64,000 bases of DNA from Pseudomonas sp. P7548. Its GTDB lineage: Bacteria > Pseudomonadota > Gammaproteobacteria > Pseudomonadales > Pseudomonadaceae. Under the pieces are notes generated by a model, which was not told the DNA's origin, searched no databases, and saw only the letters and a program-made list of their open reading frames with translations. The position numbers were made by a program, and so were the translations under genes. The stretch lies in contig NZ_JACARO010000043.1 in the NCBI RefSeq assembly GCF_013386585.1, positions 79,829 through 143,828 of the forward strand, written 5' to 3'. Below are positions 1 to 8,581 of the stretch, in pieces. How positions within the stretch are numbered: the stretch's first letter is position 1; the number at the start of each line of letters is the position of its first letter.

Positions 1-95
1 ACGTCACGCGATTGGAACAGTCGGGTGGCTTTGCCTTCCACGTGAGTGGCGAGTTCACTGAGTTGGAGCTCAGCTTCTGGGCTATCAGGAATTGA
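1..95 (+). CDS. tssK: TssK C-terminal end (type VI secretion baseplate), partial
   Basis: The open frame enters from the left edge (first full codon at base 3) and stops with TGA at 93-95. It encodes the tail HVSGEFTELELSFWAIRN, which resembles the conserved end of TssK (a Leu/Glu strand followed by WAIR-). TssK is the baseplate adaptor that docks onto the TssL/TssM membrane complex, and tssL and tssM follow directly, which supports the call. Only about 30 residues are visible, so the assignment rests on this tail and on gene order. Confidence 0.8.
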   Translation, partial: VTRLEQSGGFAFHVSGEFTELELSFWAIRN

Positions 96-100
96 ATACG

Positions 101-967
101 ATGAACAAGGACAGTGAATACCCCTCCGACGAAAAAACCGTGCTGCTTGACCGCGAGGTGGACGGGCCGCCACAGGGGCCGGTGACAGACTTCGTTTCCA
201 CCCCCCGGTTCGAGCAGTTGGAAGACCGGATGATCTATACCGCCACTTGGCAGGGTGCACGGCCTTGCAAAGTGGGGCCTAACACGCTGGTATCAGCCGC
301 CTGGGAGGTGCTGTGTGAAGTGATCCGGCTCAAGCTCAGTACCGGTCGGGAAAACCTGCTGTCCCTCAATGACCGCCTGGGTGCATGCATTGCCCGCTTC
401 GAAACCTGTGCCTTGAATGAGGGCATCGAGAGCAGCCAGGTGATGTGCGCACGTTACGTGTTATGCAGCGTGCTGGATGAGGGGGTGGTCACCACGGCAT
501 GGGGCAATCACAGCGACTGGTCGAAGGTCAGCCTGCTGAGCCGGTTTCACCACGAGACGTTTGGTGGAGAAAAGTTTTTCGAGGTACTGGATCGCCTGTC
601 ACGGGATCCGGTCAAGCACCTGGCAACCCTGGAGCTTCTGTACCTGTGCCTGGCGTTGGGGTTCGAAGGCAAATACAGGGTGATGACGCGAGGAGGGGAG
701 CAGCTTGAGGCGATTCGGGATGCCTTGTATCGACAGATCAGGCATGTGCGTGGCGACCCGCCGCCTCTCTTCACGGCGCCACCCTCGGCAGGCGCTCCGC
801 GCCGCAGGCGACTGCCTGTTGTTTCGGCCACCGGGTGCGCCGTGTGTGGCCTGGTCGTAGTGCTGGCGATGTATTCGGGAGCCGCCTGGGTATTGGGGCA
901 ACAGCGCGACGACATACTGCAACGCTATCAATCTTCAGCGCCGGTTTTGACGCGCGCGACTCAGTAA
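101..967 (+). CDS. tssL: TssL/DotU-family type VI secretion membrane protein
   Basis: This 288-residue protein has the DotU/TssL layout: a cytoplasmic helical domain with the family pattern ALNEGIESSQVMCARYVLCSVLDE, then a proline/arginine-rich linker and one C-terminal membrane segment (about residues 235-260, VVSATGCAVCGLVVVLAMYSG) that leaves a short periplasmic tail. TssL forms the inner-membrane part of the T6SS trans-envelope complex with TssM. ATG at 101 is preferred over the in-frame TTG at 92, because the AGGA at 87-90 is spaced correctly for 101 and too close to 92. It starts 5 bases after tssK stops and tssM follows 15 bases later, so they form one operon. No C-terminal peptidoglycan-binding OmpA domain is present. 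Confidence 0.9.
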   Translation: MNKDSEYPSDEKTVLLDREVDGPPQGPVTDFVSTPRFEQLEDRMIYTATWQGARPCKVGPNTLVSAAWEVLCEVIRLKLSTGRENLLSLNDRLGACIARFETCALNEGIESSQVMCARYVLCSVLDEGVVTTAWGNHSDWSKVSLLSRFHHETFGGEKFFEVLDRLSRDPVKHLATLELLYLCLALGFEGKYRVMTRGGEQLEAIRDALYRQIRHVRGDPPPLFTAPPSAGAPRRRRLPVVSATGCAVCGLVVVLAMYSGAAWVLGQQRDDILQRYQSSAPVLTRATQ

Positions 968-982
968 CGCAGGGAATATTCA

Positions 983-3900
983 ATGAACGCATTCTTCAAG
1001 GGCGCGGGCACCGTGCTGCGCAAGCGTTGGGCATGGAGCCTGCTGCTGGTGCTTTCGATGGCCTGTATGGTCTGGTTCCTCGGGCCACTGCTGGCCGTGG
1101 ATGACCACCGGTTCTGGAAAAGCCCAACGGCCCGACTGTCGACGATCAGCCTGTTGTTTCTGCTGTGGGGCCTGGCGATGGTGATTGCCAGCGCGCGTCA
1201 CACCGTTCGGCAGGGTAAACCTGAGCACCAGGCGCGAAACAGGCATCAAGGTCTTGTGGAGAACGAACGCAGGCACGTACGCGGGCGTTTCAAGGAGGCC
1301 CTGCATACCCTGAAAACCACTCACCGTTATGCGGGTCGAGGCACAGGATGGCGTCGCGATTTGCCCTGGTACTTGCTGATCGGCCAGCAGGGGAGTGGCA
1401 AGTCCAGCCTGTTGGCCGCCAGCGGCTTGCAATCGCCGCTGGATCGCAGAGAGCCGGCAACCCCTCAGGGTACGGCCTTCTGTGACTGGTATTTCGCCGA
1501 CCAGGGTGTGCTGGTGGAAACCGCTGGACGTTACTTGAGCCAACTCGACAGCCCGGTAGATGCTGCGGGCTGGGCGACCTTGCTGGGCCTGTGCAAGGCC
1601 AGGCGCCGGACTCGACCGCTCAATGGCGTGGTTGTGACAGTGTCGATCGAGACCTTGCTGGGCAGCAACGCGCACGACCTGAACCTGCATGCCCGGCAGG
1701 TTCATTCCCGACTACAGGACATCCAGCAGGTGTTGCATGTCGACGTACCGATCTATCTGGTCCTGACCCAGGCAGACCACCTGCCGGGATACGCCGAATT
1801 CTTCGATACGCCTCTGAACGAGGGGGCCGACGGCGTATTGGGTGCGCCTGTGGTGATCGGCAAGGCTGGGGCCGACGTCGGTGTGGTGCGCCAGGCATTC
1901 GAGGCGTTGGTGCAGCGCTTGAGCGGTGAATTGATCACGCGATTGCACCAGGAGCGCAGCACGGAGCGTCGCGCTCGGATTCTGGATTTCCCACTGCAGT
2001 TGGCGCAAATCGGTGAGCGTTTGTGCCAGTTCATCGAATTGGCGTTCTGCGCCCATCGTTATCAGCGCATCAACGGGCTGCGCGGTTTTTACCTGAGCAG
2101 CGCTGCTGAACGTCGCCCTCCCTTCGGGCAGGGCCTGTTCGCCCGGATGATTTTTGCCGAGGCGGATCTTGCGGGGCTTCAGAGGCCAGAGTTGCGCCGC
2201 CTGCGCCGACGCCAGGGAACCCTGGCGATTACGGCTGTTCTCGTCGTGGGCCTCGCCGCCGGGCTGTGGTGGCACAGCTACTCGGCCAATCATCAGCGGC
2301 TTGAACAACTGGCCTTTCTGGCCGAGGCTTCGACTCCGGCGCAACCCGGTGCGGACGAAACCCTGGCGCTGCTGCCCTTGCTGGACAACCGCCTGGCATC
2401 CACGCGGGTGTTTGCGCTTGCGGCGGACACGCACTGGATTGAACGGGCTGGCTTGTACCAGGGAGAGGCCACGCGGGCGCCGTTGGTCAGGGCCTATGAA
2501 GAGGCGTTGCTGCAACTGTTTTTGTCCCAGGTGACCCGTCTCCTCGAAGCCCAGGTGCGCACGAGCCTTGGCAACCGCGAACACTTGCTGGACAACCTGC
2601 GTGCGTACCTGATGCTCAGCCTGCCCGCACGCCGTGATACGGGATGGTTGGCGCAACGCATGGCGGGGCATTGGTCCTTGCGCCATGCGGGTGAGCCGGC
2701 GGTACAGGCGCGTTTGAATGAACATTTCAGTCGCCTGCTCGATCATCCTTTCGCTGCCCGGTTGGATGAAGACCTGATAGCTCAGGCACGCCAAGCGCTG
2801 CGGGGCGAGTCGCTGGCGGAGGTGGTCTATCGCGTGCTGCGCGAACAATCGCGCAACCTGGAGCCGTATCGCCTCGCAGATGGCCGTGTGTTCGAGGGGC
2901 TCGATCCCCCCATTCCCGGGTTCTACGGCAAACGGTACCTGCAGTATTTCGAGAAGCAAGGTCCCCGGCTGGTCAATGCGATTGCTCAGGACAATTGGGT
3001 ATTGGGAGAGGCCACCGATCTCAGTGCGATGGACCTGCGCCGCTTGATGGTCGAGTTACAGCAACGCTACTTCAGTGAATATGCCGACGCCTGGGCCAAT
3101 GCCCTGGGCGGTATCCGCTTGCGCAGCACCGAGGACCTCAAGCAGGGCGCCGAGCAGTTGGCGAACCTGACCTCGGCGCAGTCACCGCTGGTGCTGATGT
3201 TGCAGCAGATTCTTGAAAATACGCGTTTGCTGCCTGGCAACGCCACGCTGGAGACTTTGACCCACGACGCGGGCGGGGCGCTCGGCACGGCGATACAGTC
3301 GAGGGTACCCGAGGCGCTGCTTGGTCAGCTGCCCTTGGCCGGCCCTGATGATGCCGCGCGGCGGGCATTGCAGCGCCGTTTCGAACCTCTGCATCAGCTG
3401 CTGGATGACCAGCAGAACCCGGGTGCCGAGTTGACCCAGGTGCTACGCCAGCTCGACGCTTTGCACCTGCAGCTGGCAGCCCTGGACAGAGAGGGATCAC
3501 CCGAGCAGGCCGCCTTCCAGCTTGCCAAACGGCGCATGGAGGGGCAGCAGGACGCATCGAGTCAGTTGCGTAACGCTACGACACGCCTGCCGCTTCCGAT
3601 CAAGGGTTGGCTCGAAGGCATTGCCGACGACAGTTGGCGCCATCTGCTCGATGACGCCTATGTGTATGTAAACCAGCGCTATCAAGGCGAGGTGTACGGC
3701 CTTTATGCCAAGGCAATCCGGCAGCGATACCCGTTTAATGCCCACGCCGCCAGTGACGTGGCACTGAGCGATTTTCAGGAGTTTTTCAAACCCCAGGGCG
3801 TTCTGGCGCGGTTCCACGACGCTTACTTGAAGCCATTTGTAGGCATCGACGCCAACCGCTATCGCTTGCGCGGGCTGGAGGGCCGCAGCCTGCCGATGTC

Positions 3901-4366
3901 GCGCTCGCTGCTGGAACAGTTGACCAAGGCACATACCGTCCGCCGCAGCTTTTTCAGCGGGGACCAGGGGGAGTGGGCGGTTCGTTTCACACTGGCGCCC
4001 TACAGCCTGGACCAGGCTGTCAGCCGTGCGACCCTGCGGGTTGGCGACCAGCAACTGGAGTACCGTCATGGGCCAATCATGCCATTGGCACTGGCCTGGC
4101 CCTATGAGGCTGAAAATGGCCGCAGCAGCCTGGTGCTTGAGCGGGAAGCCGAGCAACCCCTGGGCATCGAGAAAAACAGCGGCGCCTGGTCGTTGTTTCG
4201 ATTCTTTGAATTGATGCAGAGCGAGCCGGCGAACGGTCGGGATACGCAAATACTCAAGGCGGACCTTGCCGGTTTGCGTGCCAACTACCTATTGGTCAGC
4301 CAGCGCACGCCCAGCCCATTCCAGATGGATGCCTGGCGCACCTTCCGTTTGCCGGAGCAACTATGA
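983..4366 (+). CDS. tssM: TssM/IcmF type VI secretion inner-membrane protein
   Basis: At 1127 residues this is typical of TssM. Two N-terminal membrane helices lie at about residues 16-38 and 52-70. A cytoplasmic NTPase-like domain carries an intact Walker A (GQQGSGKS, residues 134-141), a third helix lies at about 412-433, and a long periplasmic region follows. TssM bridges the inner membrane to the outer-membrane lipoprotein TssJ. Not all TssM proteins keep Walker A, so nucleotide binding is plausible here. AGGGA precedes the ATG at a normal distance. The stop overlaps the start of the phosphatase gene as ATGA, indicating translational coupling. Confidence 0.95.
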   Translation: MNAFFKGAGTVLRKRWAWSLLLVLSMACMVWFLGPLLAVDDHRFWKSPTARLSTISLLFLLWGLAMVIASARHTVRQGKPEHQARNRHQGLVENERRHVRGRFKEALHTLKTTHRYAGRGTGWRRDLPWYLLIGQQGSGKSSLLAASGLQSPLDRREPATPQGTAFCDWYFADQGVLVETAGRYLSQLDSPVDAAGWATLLGLCKARRRTRPLNGVVVTVSIETLLGSNAHDLNLHARQVHSRLQDIQQVLHVDVPIYLVLTQADHLPGYAEFFDTPLNEGADGVLGAPVVIGKAGADVGVVRQAFEALVQRLSGELITRLHQERSTERRARILDFPLQLAQIGERLCQFIELAFCAHRYQRINGLRGFYLSSAAERRPPFGQGLFARMIFAEADLAGLQRPELRRLRRRQGTLAITAVLVVGLAAGLWWHSYSANHQRLEQLAFLAEASTPAQPGADETLALLPLLDNRLASTRVFALAADTHWIERAGLYQGEATRAPLVRAYEEALLQLFLSQVTRLLEAQVRTSLGNREHLLDNLRAYLMLSLPARRDTGWLAQRMAGHWSLRHAGEPAVQARLNEHFSRLLDHPFAARLDEDLIAQARQALRGESLAEVVYRVLREQSRNLEPYRLADGRVFEGLDPPIPGFYGKRYLQYFEKQGPRLVNAIAQDNWVLGEATDLSAMDLRRLMVELQQRYFSEYADAWANALGGIRLRSTEDLKQGAEQLANLTSAQSPLVLMLQQILENTRLLPGNATLETLTHDAGGALGTAIQSRVPEALLGQLPLAGPDDAARRALQRRFEPLHQLLDDQQNPGAELTQVLRQLDALHLQLAALDREGSPEQAAFQLAKRRMEGQQDASSQLRNATTRLPLPIKGWLEGIADDSWRHLLDDAYVYVNQRYQGEVYGLYAKAIRQRYPFNAHAASDVALSDFQEFFKPQGVLARFHDAYLKPFVGIDANRYRLRGLEGRSLPMSRSLLEQLTKAHTVRRSFFSGDQGEWAVRFTLAPYSLDQAVSRATLRVGDQQLEYRHGPIMPLALAWPYEAENGRSSLVLEREAEQPLGIEKNSGAWSLFRFFELMQSEPANGRDTQILKADLAGLRANYLLVSQRTPSPFQMDAWRTFRLPEQL

Positions 4367-5079
4367 ATGCGCACGAACAGGCCTGGCACAGTGCTGCACG
4401 CACTGAGCAAGGCAAGGGGCGGGCGCGCAACGAAGATGCGTTCCTTGACCGTGGGCAAAGCGGTTGTTGGGCGGTGGCGGATGGAATGGGAGGGCATGGG
4501 GCCGGGCATGTGGCCAGTCGCTCGGTGGTCGACAGCCTTGCTGCGCTGCCCGGCGAGGGCAATCTTGACCAACGGATAGACGCTGTCCGACGGTGTTTGC
4601 AACGGTTGAACCGGCGCCTGAGCGACTGCGACGCGCACGATGTCATGGGCAGCACCGTGATGGTGTTGTTGCTCGATGACCGTCGTGCTGCGTGCCTGTG
4701 GGCGGGGGATAGCCGTTGCTACCTGTGGCGTGGGCAACGCCTGTACCAGTTGTCGCAGGACCACTCCCTGCTGCGCCAATTGATGGAAGAGCAACGGATG
4801 AGCCAAGAGCAGGCCCAGGCCCATCCAGATGCCAGGGCCCTGACCCGCGCTGTGGGGGCAGGGCACTCGTTGCGTCTTGAGGTGCTGGAGCTCAGCACCC
4901 GGCCGGGTGATGTGTTTCTACTGTGCAGCGATGGCGTTTACCAGGGGCTTAGCCATGCTGAACTGGGCAACGCCCTGGGCAGGGGCACGCCGCACCAGGT
5001 GCTGGATCAGTTGTTTGCAGCCGCCTTGCGCGGGCCTTGTCGGGACGACCTGACGGCCGTGGTGGTGCAGCCGCGATGA
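4363..5079 (+). CDS. stp1: PP2C-type Ser/Thr phosphatase of the T6SS (Stp1/PppA type)
   Basis: A 238-residue PP2C-fold phosphatase. The metal and phosphate motifs are visible in order: RARNEDA near residue 20, ADGMGGHGAGH, GSTVMVL, WAGDSRCYLWR, LCSDGVYQGL and the C-terminal RDDLTAVVV. In the T6SS this enzyme dephosphorylates targets of the cognate kinase (Fha and related proteins in the H1 system) and so opposes activation. It overlaps tssM by 4 bases and overlaps the kinase gene by 4 bases (ATGA at 5076-5079). The order tssK-tssL-tssM-phosphatase-kinase matches P. aeruginosa HSI-II, hence the symbol; pppA would be an equally acceptable name. Confidence 0.88.
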   Translation: MNAHEQAWHSAARTEQGKGRARNEDAFLDRGQSGCWAVADGMGGHGAGHVASRSVVDSLAALPGEGNLDQRIDAVRRCLQRLNRRLSDCDAHDVMGSTVMVLLLDDRRAACLWAGDSRCYLWRGQRLYQLSQDHSLLRQLMEEQRMSQEQAQAHPDARALTRAVGAGHSLRLEVLELSTRPGDVFLLCSDGVYQGLSHAELGNALGRGTPHQVLDQLFAAALRGPCRDDLTAVVVQPR

Positions 5080-5915
5080 CGGCTGCCGAGACACCGGCGC
5101 TGCTGGCTGGGCGTTACTACCTGGAACGTGTATTGGGCTCGGGCGGGATGGGGGTGGTTTACCGCGCGCGCGACCTGTTGCACGAACAGTTTGGTGAGCC
5201 AAACTCGGCGGTGGCCCTCAAGGTGTTGGGCGAGCCCCTCTCCCAGGTGCCCGACGCACCTGCATTGCTCTACAGTGAATTTGCCCTGACGCGTGGGTTG
5301 CTGCACCCGCATGTCGTGCGGGTGTTTTCGTTTGAAGTCGACACCCGCAACCAAACCGCATTTTTCACCATGGAATTGATGCACGGGCTCACACTCGACC
5401 AACTGTTGAAGGAACGTTCAGGCGGCCTGCCCTGGCAAGCCTTGCAACCGATCGCAGTGCAATTGCTCGATGCGTTGGCCTATGTCCATCGACAAGGCGT
5501 ACTGCATGGCGATGTAAAACCGGTGAACATCATGATGGGCGAAGGCGGGGTGCGTTTGTTCGATTTTGGCCTCGGCCATTGCCAGGCGCAGGCCGAGGCC
5601 GGGTTGCCGTGTTTGAGCCGTGATCGCCTCAACGCCTGGACCCCGGCCTACGCGGCCCCGGAGTTGCTGGCCGGAAGTGCCTTGACGGCCAGTGCCGACC
5701 TGTATGCCGTTGCCTGTGTGTTGTTCGAGTTGGCCCACGGCAAGCGCCTGGGCGAGCGTGGCCCGGCCGAGCGGCTGTCCCGGCCCCGGCAATTGCCCAG
5801 GCATTGCTGGGCTGCGTTACGTTCGGCATTGGCCGTGGACCCCGGGCAACGAACCCTCTGTGTGGCGGAGCTGGGAGAGGCCATGGCACGTTCCGGGCGG
5901 CGCTGGTTCAGGTAG
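5076..5915 (+). CDS. stk1: Hanks-type Ser/Thr kinase of the T6SS (Stk1/PpkA type), short form
   Basis: A 279-residue protein kinase. The glycine-rich loop GSGGMGVVY is at residues 21-29 and the lysine of VALK at 49. The catalytic loop reads HGDVKPVN (Asp about 146), DFG is at about 163-165 and the activation-segment end is YAAPE. The usual Arg before the catalytic Asp is Gly here, so this is not an RD kinase. It ends soon after the kinase fold, with no transmembrane helix or sensor domain, so it should be cytosolic. PpkA-type kinases, by contrast, are membrane anchored. It is the last gene of the T6SS operon and its end overlaps a convergent small gene by 8 bases. Confidence 0.88.
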   Translation: MTAAETPALLAGRYYLERVLGSGGMGVVYRARDLLHEQFGEPNSAVALKVLGEPLSQVPDAPALLYSEFALTRGLLHPHVVRVFSFEVDTRNQTAFFTMELMHGLTLDQLLKERSGGLPWQALQPIAVQLLDALAYVHRQGVLHGDVKPVNIMMGEGGVRLFDFGLGHCQAQAEAGLPCLSRDRLNAWTPAYAAPELLAGSALTASADLYAVACVLFELAHGKRLGERGPAERLSRPRQLPRHCWAALRSALAVDPGQRTLCVAELGEAMARSGRRWFR

Positions 5916-6240
5916 CGGGCAGGTCATGCAATTGGCAGTATTCGGCCCAACTCAAGCCGGCCATCTGTGCGACTTCCCTGTGCACTTCAAGGCGTTGGGC
6001 CTCGAAGGCGTGTGGCGATTCCGCGGTGAGCTTGAGAGTCAGCTCCCAGGCGAACAACCCCTGGCTCTCGGCTTCGGCTTCAAAGGCTTCATGCAGGCGT
6101 TCGGCACGGTAGTGTGCCAGGGTTTCGCCTTTGGCCTGGGCGGCCAAGGGGTTCAGCGAGTCCAGTTCGGTGGCAACGTCCGGGTGCTCTTTAAGGAATC
6201 TGTCGAGGGCCAGTTGGTGGTTATCGCCAGGTGGGGTCAA
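5908..6240 (-). CDS. Small conserved Pseudomonas protein (probably DUF6388)
   Basis: A 110-residue acidic cytosolic protein with no signal peptide or membrane segment. The central pattern YRAERLHEAFEAEAESQGLFAWELTLKL looks like the DUF6388 family of small Pseudomonas proteins; that family call is from memory. The start is a TTG at 6240: a good GGAG lies 7 bases upstream on the minus strand, and no ATG lies in frame upstream. It is convergent with the T6SS kinase gene and overlaps its last 8 bases. Function is unknown, and nothing except adjacency ties it to the T6SS. Confidence 0.7.
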   Translation of the reverse strand: MTPPGDNHQLALDRFLKEHPDVATELDSLNPLAAQAKGETLAHYRAERLHEAFEAEAESQGLFAWELTLKLTAESPHAFEAQRLEVHREVAQMAGLSWAEYCQLHDLPAT

Positions 6241-6508
6241 AGGTAGGCTCCAAGTAGTGTTAAGGGCATTGTTTAAGCGCTGGATGATGCCTGTTGAGGT
6301 TAGCCCACGAAGCGCCGCGAATCACGAAATCTGAAGAGGGGCAGCCCCCAGGCCCTGAGGCGGGCAACCAAACAGGCGTCGGTTATTGAAAAATTGCCTG
6401 TGGCGCGGCAAAAGCCTTTCGCTCCCGGTGCCAGGACGTGTAGCGTTACCCAGGATTTGCGGGGGGAGTGCCTGATGGGGCACAGAGCGATGGGCAGAGG
6501 GATGGGTC

Positions 6509-8581
6509 ATGGCGAAAACGCTGTTCAAACTGTTCCTGACTCAGCGCCTGGCGGCCTTGGCCAGCACGGAGTCGCTGCGCGCTATCCGTGAGGGGCTGTT
6601 GTGGATCTTGCCCTGCCTGCTGGTGTCGGCCGGTTTTCTGATCCTGTCCGAGTGCGCCAAGGTCCTGGGTTTCGACCCGCAGGTGGTGGCGTTCCTGGCC
6701 GGGTTGCACAACCAGATCAGTTCGGTGATTCCGCTGCTGGTGGCGGCTTCGATTGGCTACATGCTCGCGATTCAACACCGCCTGCCGCAGTTGCCGGTCG
6801 CCTTTCTGTGCCTGGCCCATGTGGTGGTCGCCACCTTTGTATTGCGTGAATACCCCCGGGCCTCGGCCACCTTCGTGTTGTTTATCGCCATTGCCTCGCC
6901 GCTGATCAATGTGCCGGCGGTTGCCTGGCTGCACCGCTTTCGCTGGACCCGCCTGGTCAACGAAGACCTGGTAGGGCACAACTTGCGGGGCACCATCAAC
7001 ATGGTGGTGCCGGGTGCGATCACCGCGTTGTGCCTGGTGATGGTGTTGTCGATGCTGTTGCAGATTCCGTATGTGGCGCAACTGCAGGGGCCGCAGGTGC
7101 TTGATGCGCTGCAAGCGCCCTATGGCAGTGGTTTGTTCGTGACCCTGATGAACTCGCTGCTGTGGTTTTTTGGCATCCACGGCGTGTATGCCATGCAGCC
7201 GTTGTTCGATGTGCTGGACCAGGCCGTGGTGCTCAACGGTGCGTCGTTGGCGGCGGGTGAGCCGATCAAGTACCTGCTCAACAGTGGCCTGCTGGGCTGT
7301 TTCGCCTTCATTGGTGGCTCGGGCGGCGCGTTGTGCCTGTTGCTGGCGATCCTGCTGTTTTCAAAGAGCCAATCCATGCGCCTGATGGCGATGGCCAGCC
7401 TGCCGCTGTCGTTGTTCAACGTCAGCGAAGTGCTGCTGTTTGGCTTGCCGATCATCCTGAACCCGCGGTTGTTCATCCCGTTTCTGTTGGTGCCGGCGAT
7501 CAACGCCATGGTGGCGCTGACGGTGGTGCAGTTGGGCTGGGTGTCGCCTGCGGTGGCAAGTGTACCGTTCACCGCGCCGGTGTTGCTAAACGCGTATTTG
7601 AGCACTCATGGGGACGTGGCTGCGGTGGTGCTGCAAATGGCGCTCCTGGGCGTCGGCACGTTGGTTTACGCCCCCTACGTTAGAGCGATCCACCGCCAAT
7701 CCACCGAAGGCGGCACGGTGTACCTCAAGTCACTGGACATGACCTTCCGCGGTCTCGAAGAGAAAGGTCGCCTGTTGGAATTGGACCCGGTGTTGGCGTC
7801 CCACAAGACCCTGGCGCGCCAGGCGGTGGAGCTGAGCCGCATCCAGCAGATCAGCGATTACGAGTTCTACCTCGAATTCCAGCCTCAGGTTTCCACGCGT
7901 ACTGGCCTGTGCACCGGCTGCGAAGCGTTGATGCGTGCCCGTGACAACCAGGGCACGGTGCACTCACCCTGGGAGTTCCTGCAATGGCTGGCCCAGGCCC
8001 GGTTGATGCCCGATGTGGATGTGTGGGTGGCGTCCCAGGCGGTGCGCCAATACCAGAAGTGGCAGAAGATCGGCTTTGCCTTGCCGATGACCATCAATAT
8101 CTCCAGCGCCACCCTGACGGACGCCGCTTATGGGGATCGCCTGGTGGAAATCCTCACCCAGGCCCACGGCCAAGTGTCGGTAGAAATCACCGAAGACGCG
8201 CTGGTCAGCGACATCCAGGTCACGCGCCGGACCATCCAGAAACTGCAGGCGATTGGCGCCAAGGTGTATATCGATGACTTTGGCACTGGGTTCTCCGCCT
8301 TGAGCTACTTGCACCAGTTTCCGGTGGACTTCATCAAGATCGACCGCAGCTTTGTGGTGGCCCAGCACGACCCCAAGGGCGCCCAGGTGCTCACCGGCAT
8401 GCTGCGCTTTTGTGAGGCGCTGAACCTGGGCGTGGTGGTCGAGGGCGTGGAGACGGCCGAGCAGTTGGCGTTCCTCAATACCGGCACTGAGCTCTTCATC
8501 CAGGGCTGGTATTTCAGCAAGGCACTGCCCGGCGATCAGTTGCAGGGGTTTGTGCGTGCGCGTGCGGCGGCGCAGGCTTAG
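6509..8581 (+). CDS. PTS EIIC-like membrane domain fused to an EAL c-di-GMP phosphodiesterase
   Basis: This 690-residue protein has two parts. Residues 1 to about 400 are polytopic and resemble the EIIC transport domain of lactose/cellobiose-type phosphotransferase systems, including the pattern NSLLWFFGIHGVYAMQPL and a later FNVSEVLLFGLPIILNP. Residues about 430-685 are an EAL domain with the residues of active enzymes: EAL at 472-474, the Asn of INISSAT, the Glu of VEITEDA, DDFGTG at 589-594, the Lys of FIKIDRSF and the Glu of VVEGVET. No EIIA or EIIB domain or gene is nearby. It would hydrolyse c-di-GMP at the membrane, and the EIIC part may act as a sugar sensor rather than a transporter (inference). 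Confidence 0.85.
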   Translation: MAKTLFKLFLTQRLAALASTESLRAIREGLLWILPCLLVSAGFLILSECAKVLGFDPQVVAFLAGLHNQISSVIPLLVAASIGYMLAIQHRLPQLPVAFLCLAHVVVATFVLREYPRASATFVLFIAIASPLINVPAVAWLHRFRWTRLVNEDLVGHNLRGTINMVVPGAITALCLVMVLSMLLQIPYVAQLQGPQVLDALQAPYGSGLFVTLMNSLLWFFGIHGVYAMQPLFDVLDQAVVLNGASLAAGEPIKYLLNSGLLGCFAFIGGSGGALCLLLAILLFSKSQSMRLMAMASLPLSLFNVSEVLLFGLPIILNPRLFIPFLLVPAINAMVALTVVQLGWVSPAVASVPFTAPVLLNAYLSTHGDVAAVVLQMALLGVGTLVYAPYVRAIHRQSTEGGTVYLKSLDMTFRGLEEKGRLLELDPVLASHKTLARQAVELSRIQQISDYEFYLEFQPQVSTRTGLCTGCEALMRARDNQGTVHSPWEFLQWLAQARLMPDVDVWVASQAVRQYQKWQKIGFALPMTINISSATLTDAAYGDRLVEILTQAHGQVSVEITEDALVSDIQVTRRTIQKLQAIGAKVYIDDFGTGFSALSYLHQFPVDFIKIDRSFVVAQHDPKGAQVLTGMLRFCEALNLGVVVEGVETAEQLAFLNTGTELFIQGWYFSKALPGDQLQGFVRARAAAQA

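Noticed and set aside
1712..2959. A 415-codon frame antisense to tssM
   Set aside because: Shadow frame; tssM has the correct family motifs on the plus strand.
6241..6508. Search for a small gene or riboswitch in the 268-base gap before the EAL fusion gene
   Set aside because: No frame with a ribosome site or conserved RNA fold was convincing; it probably holds only the promoter.
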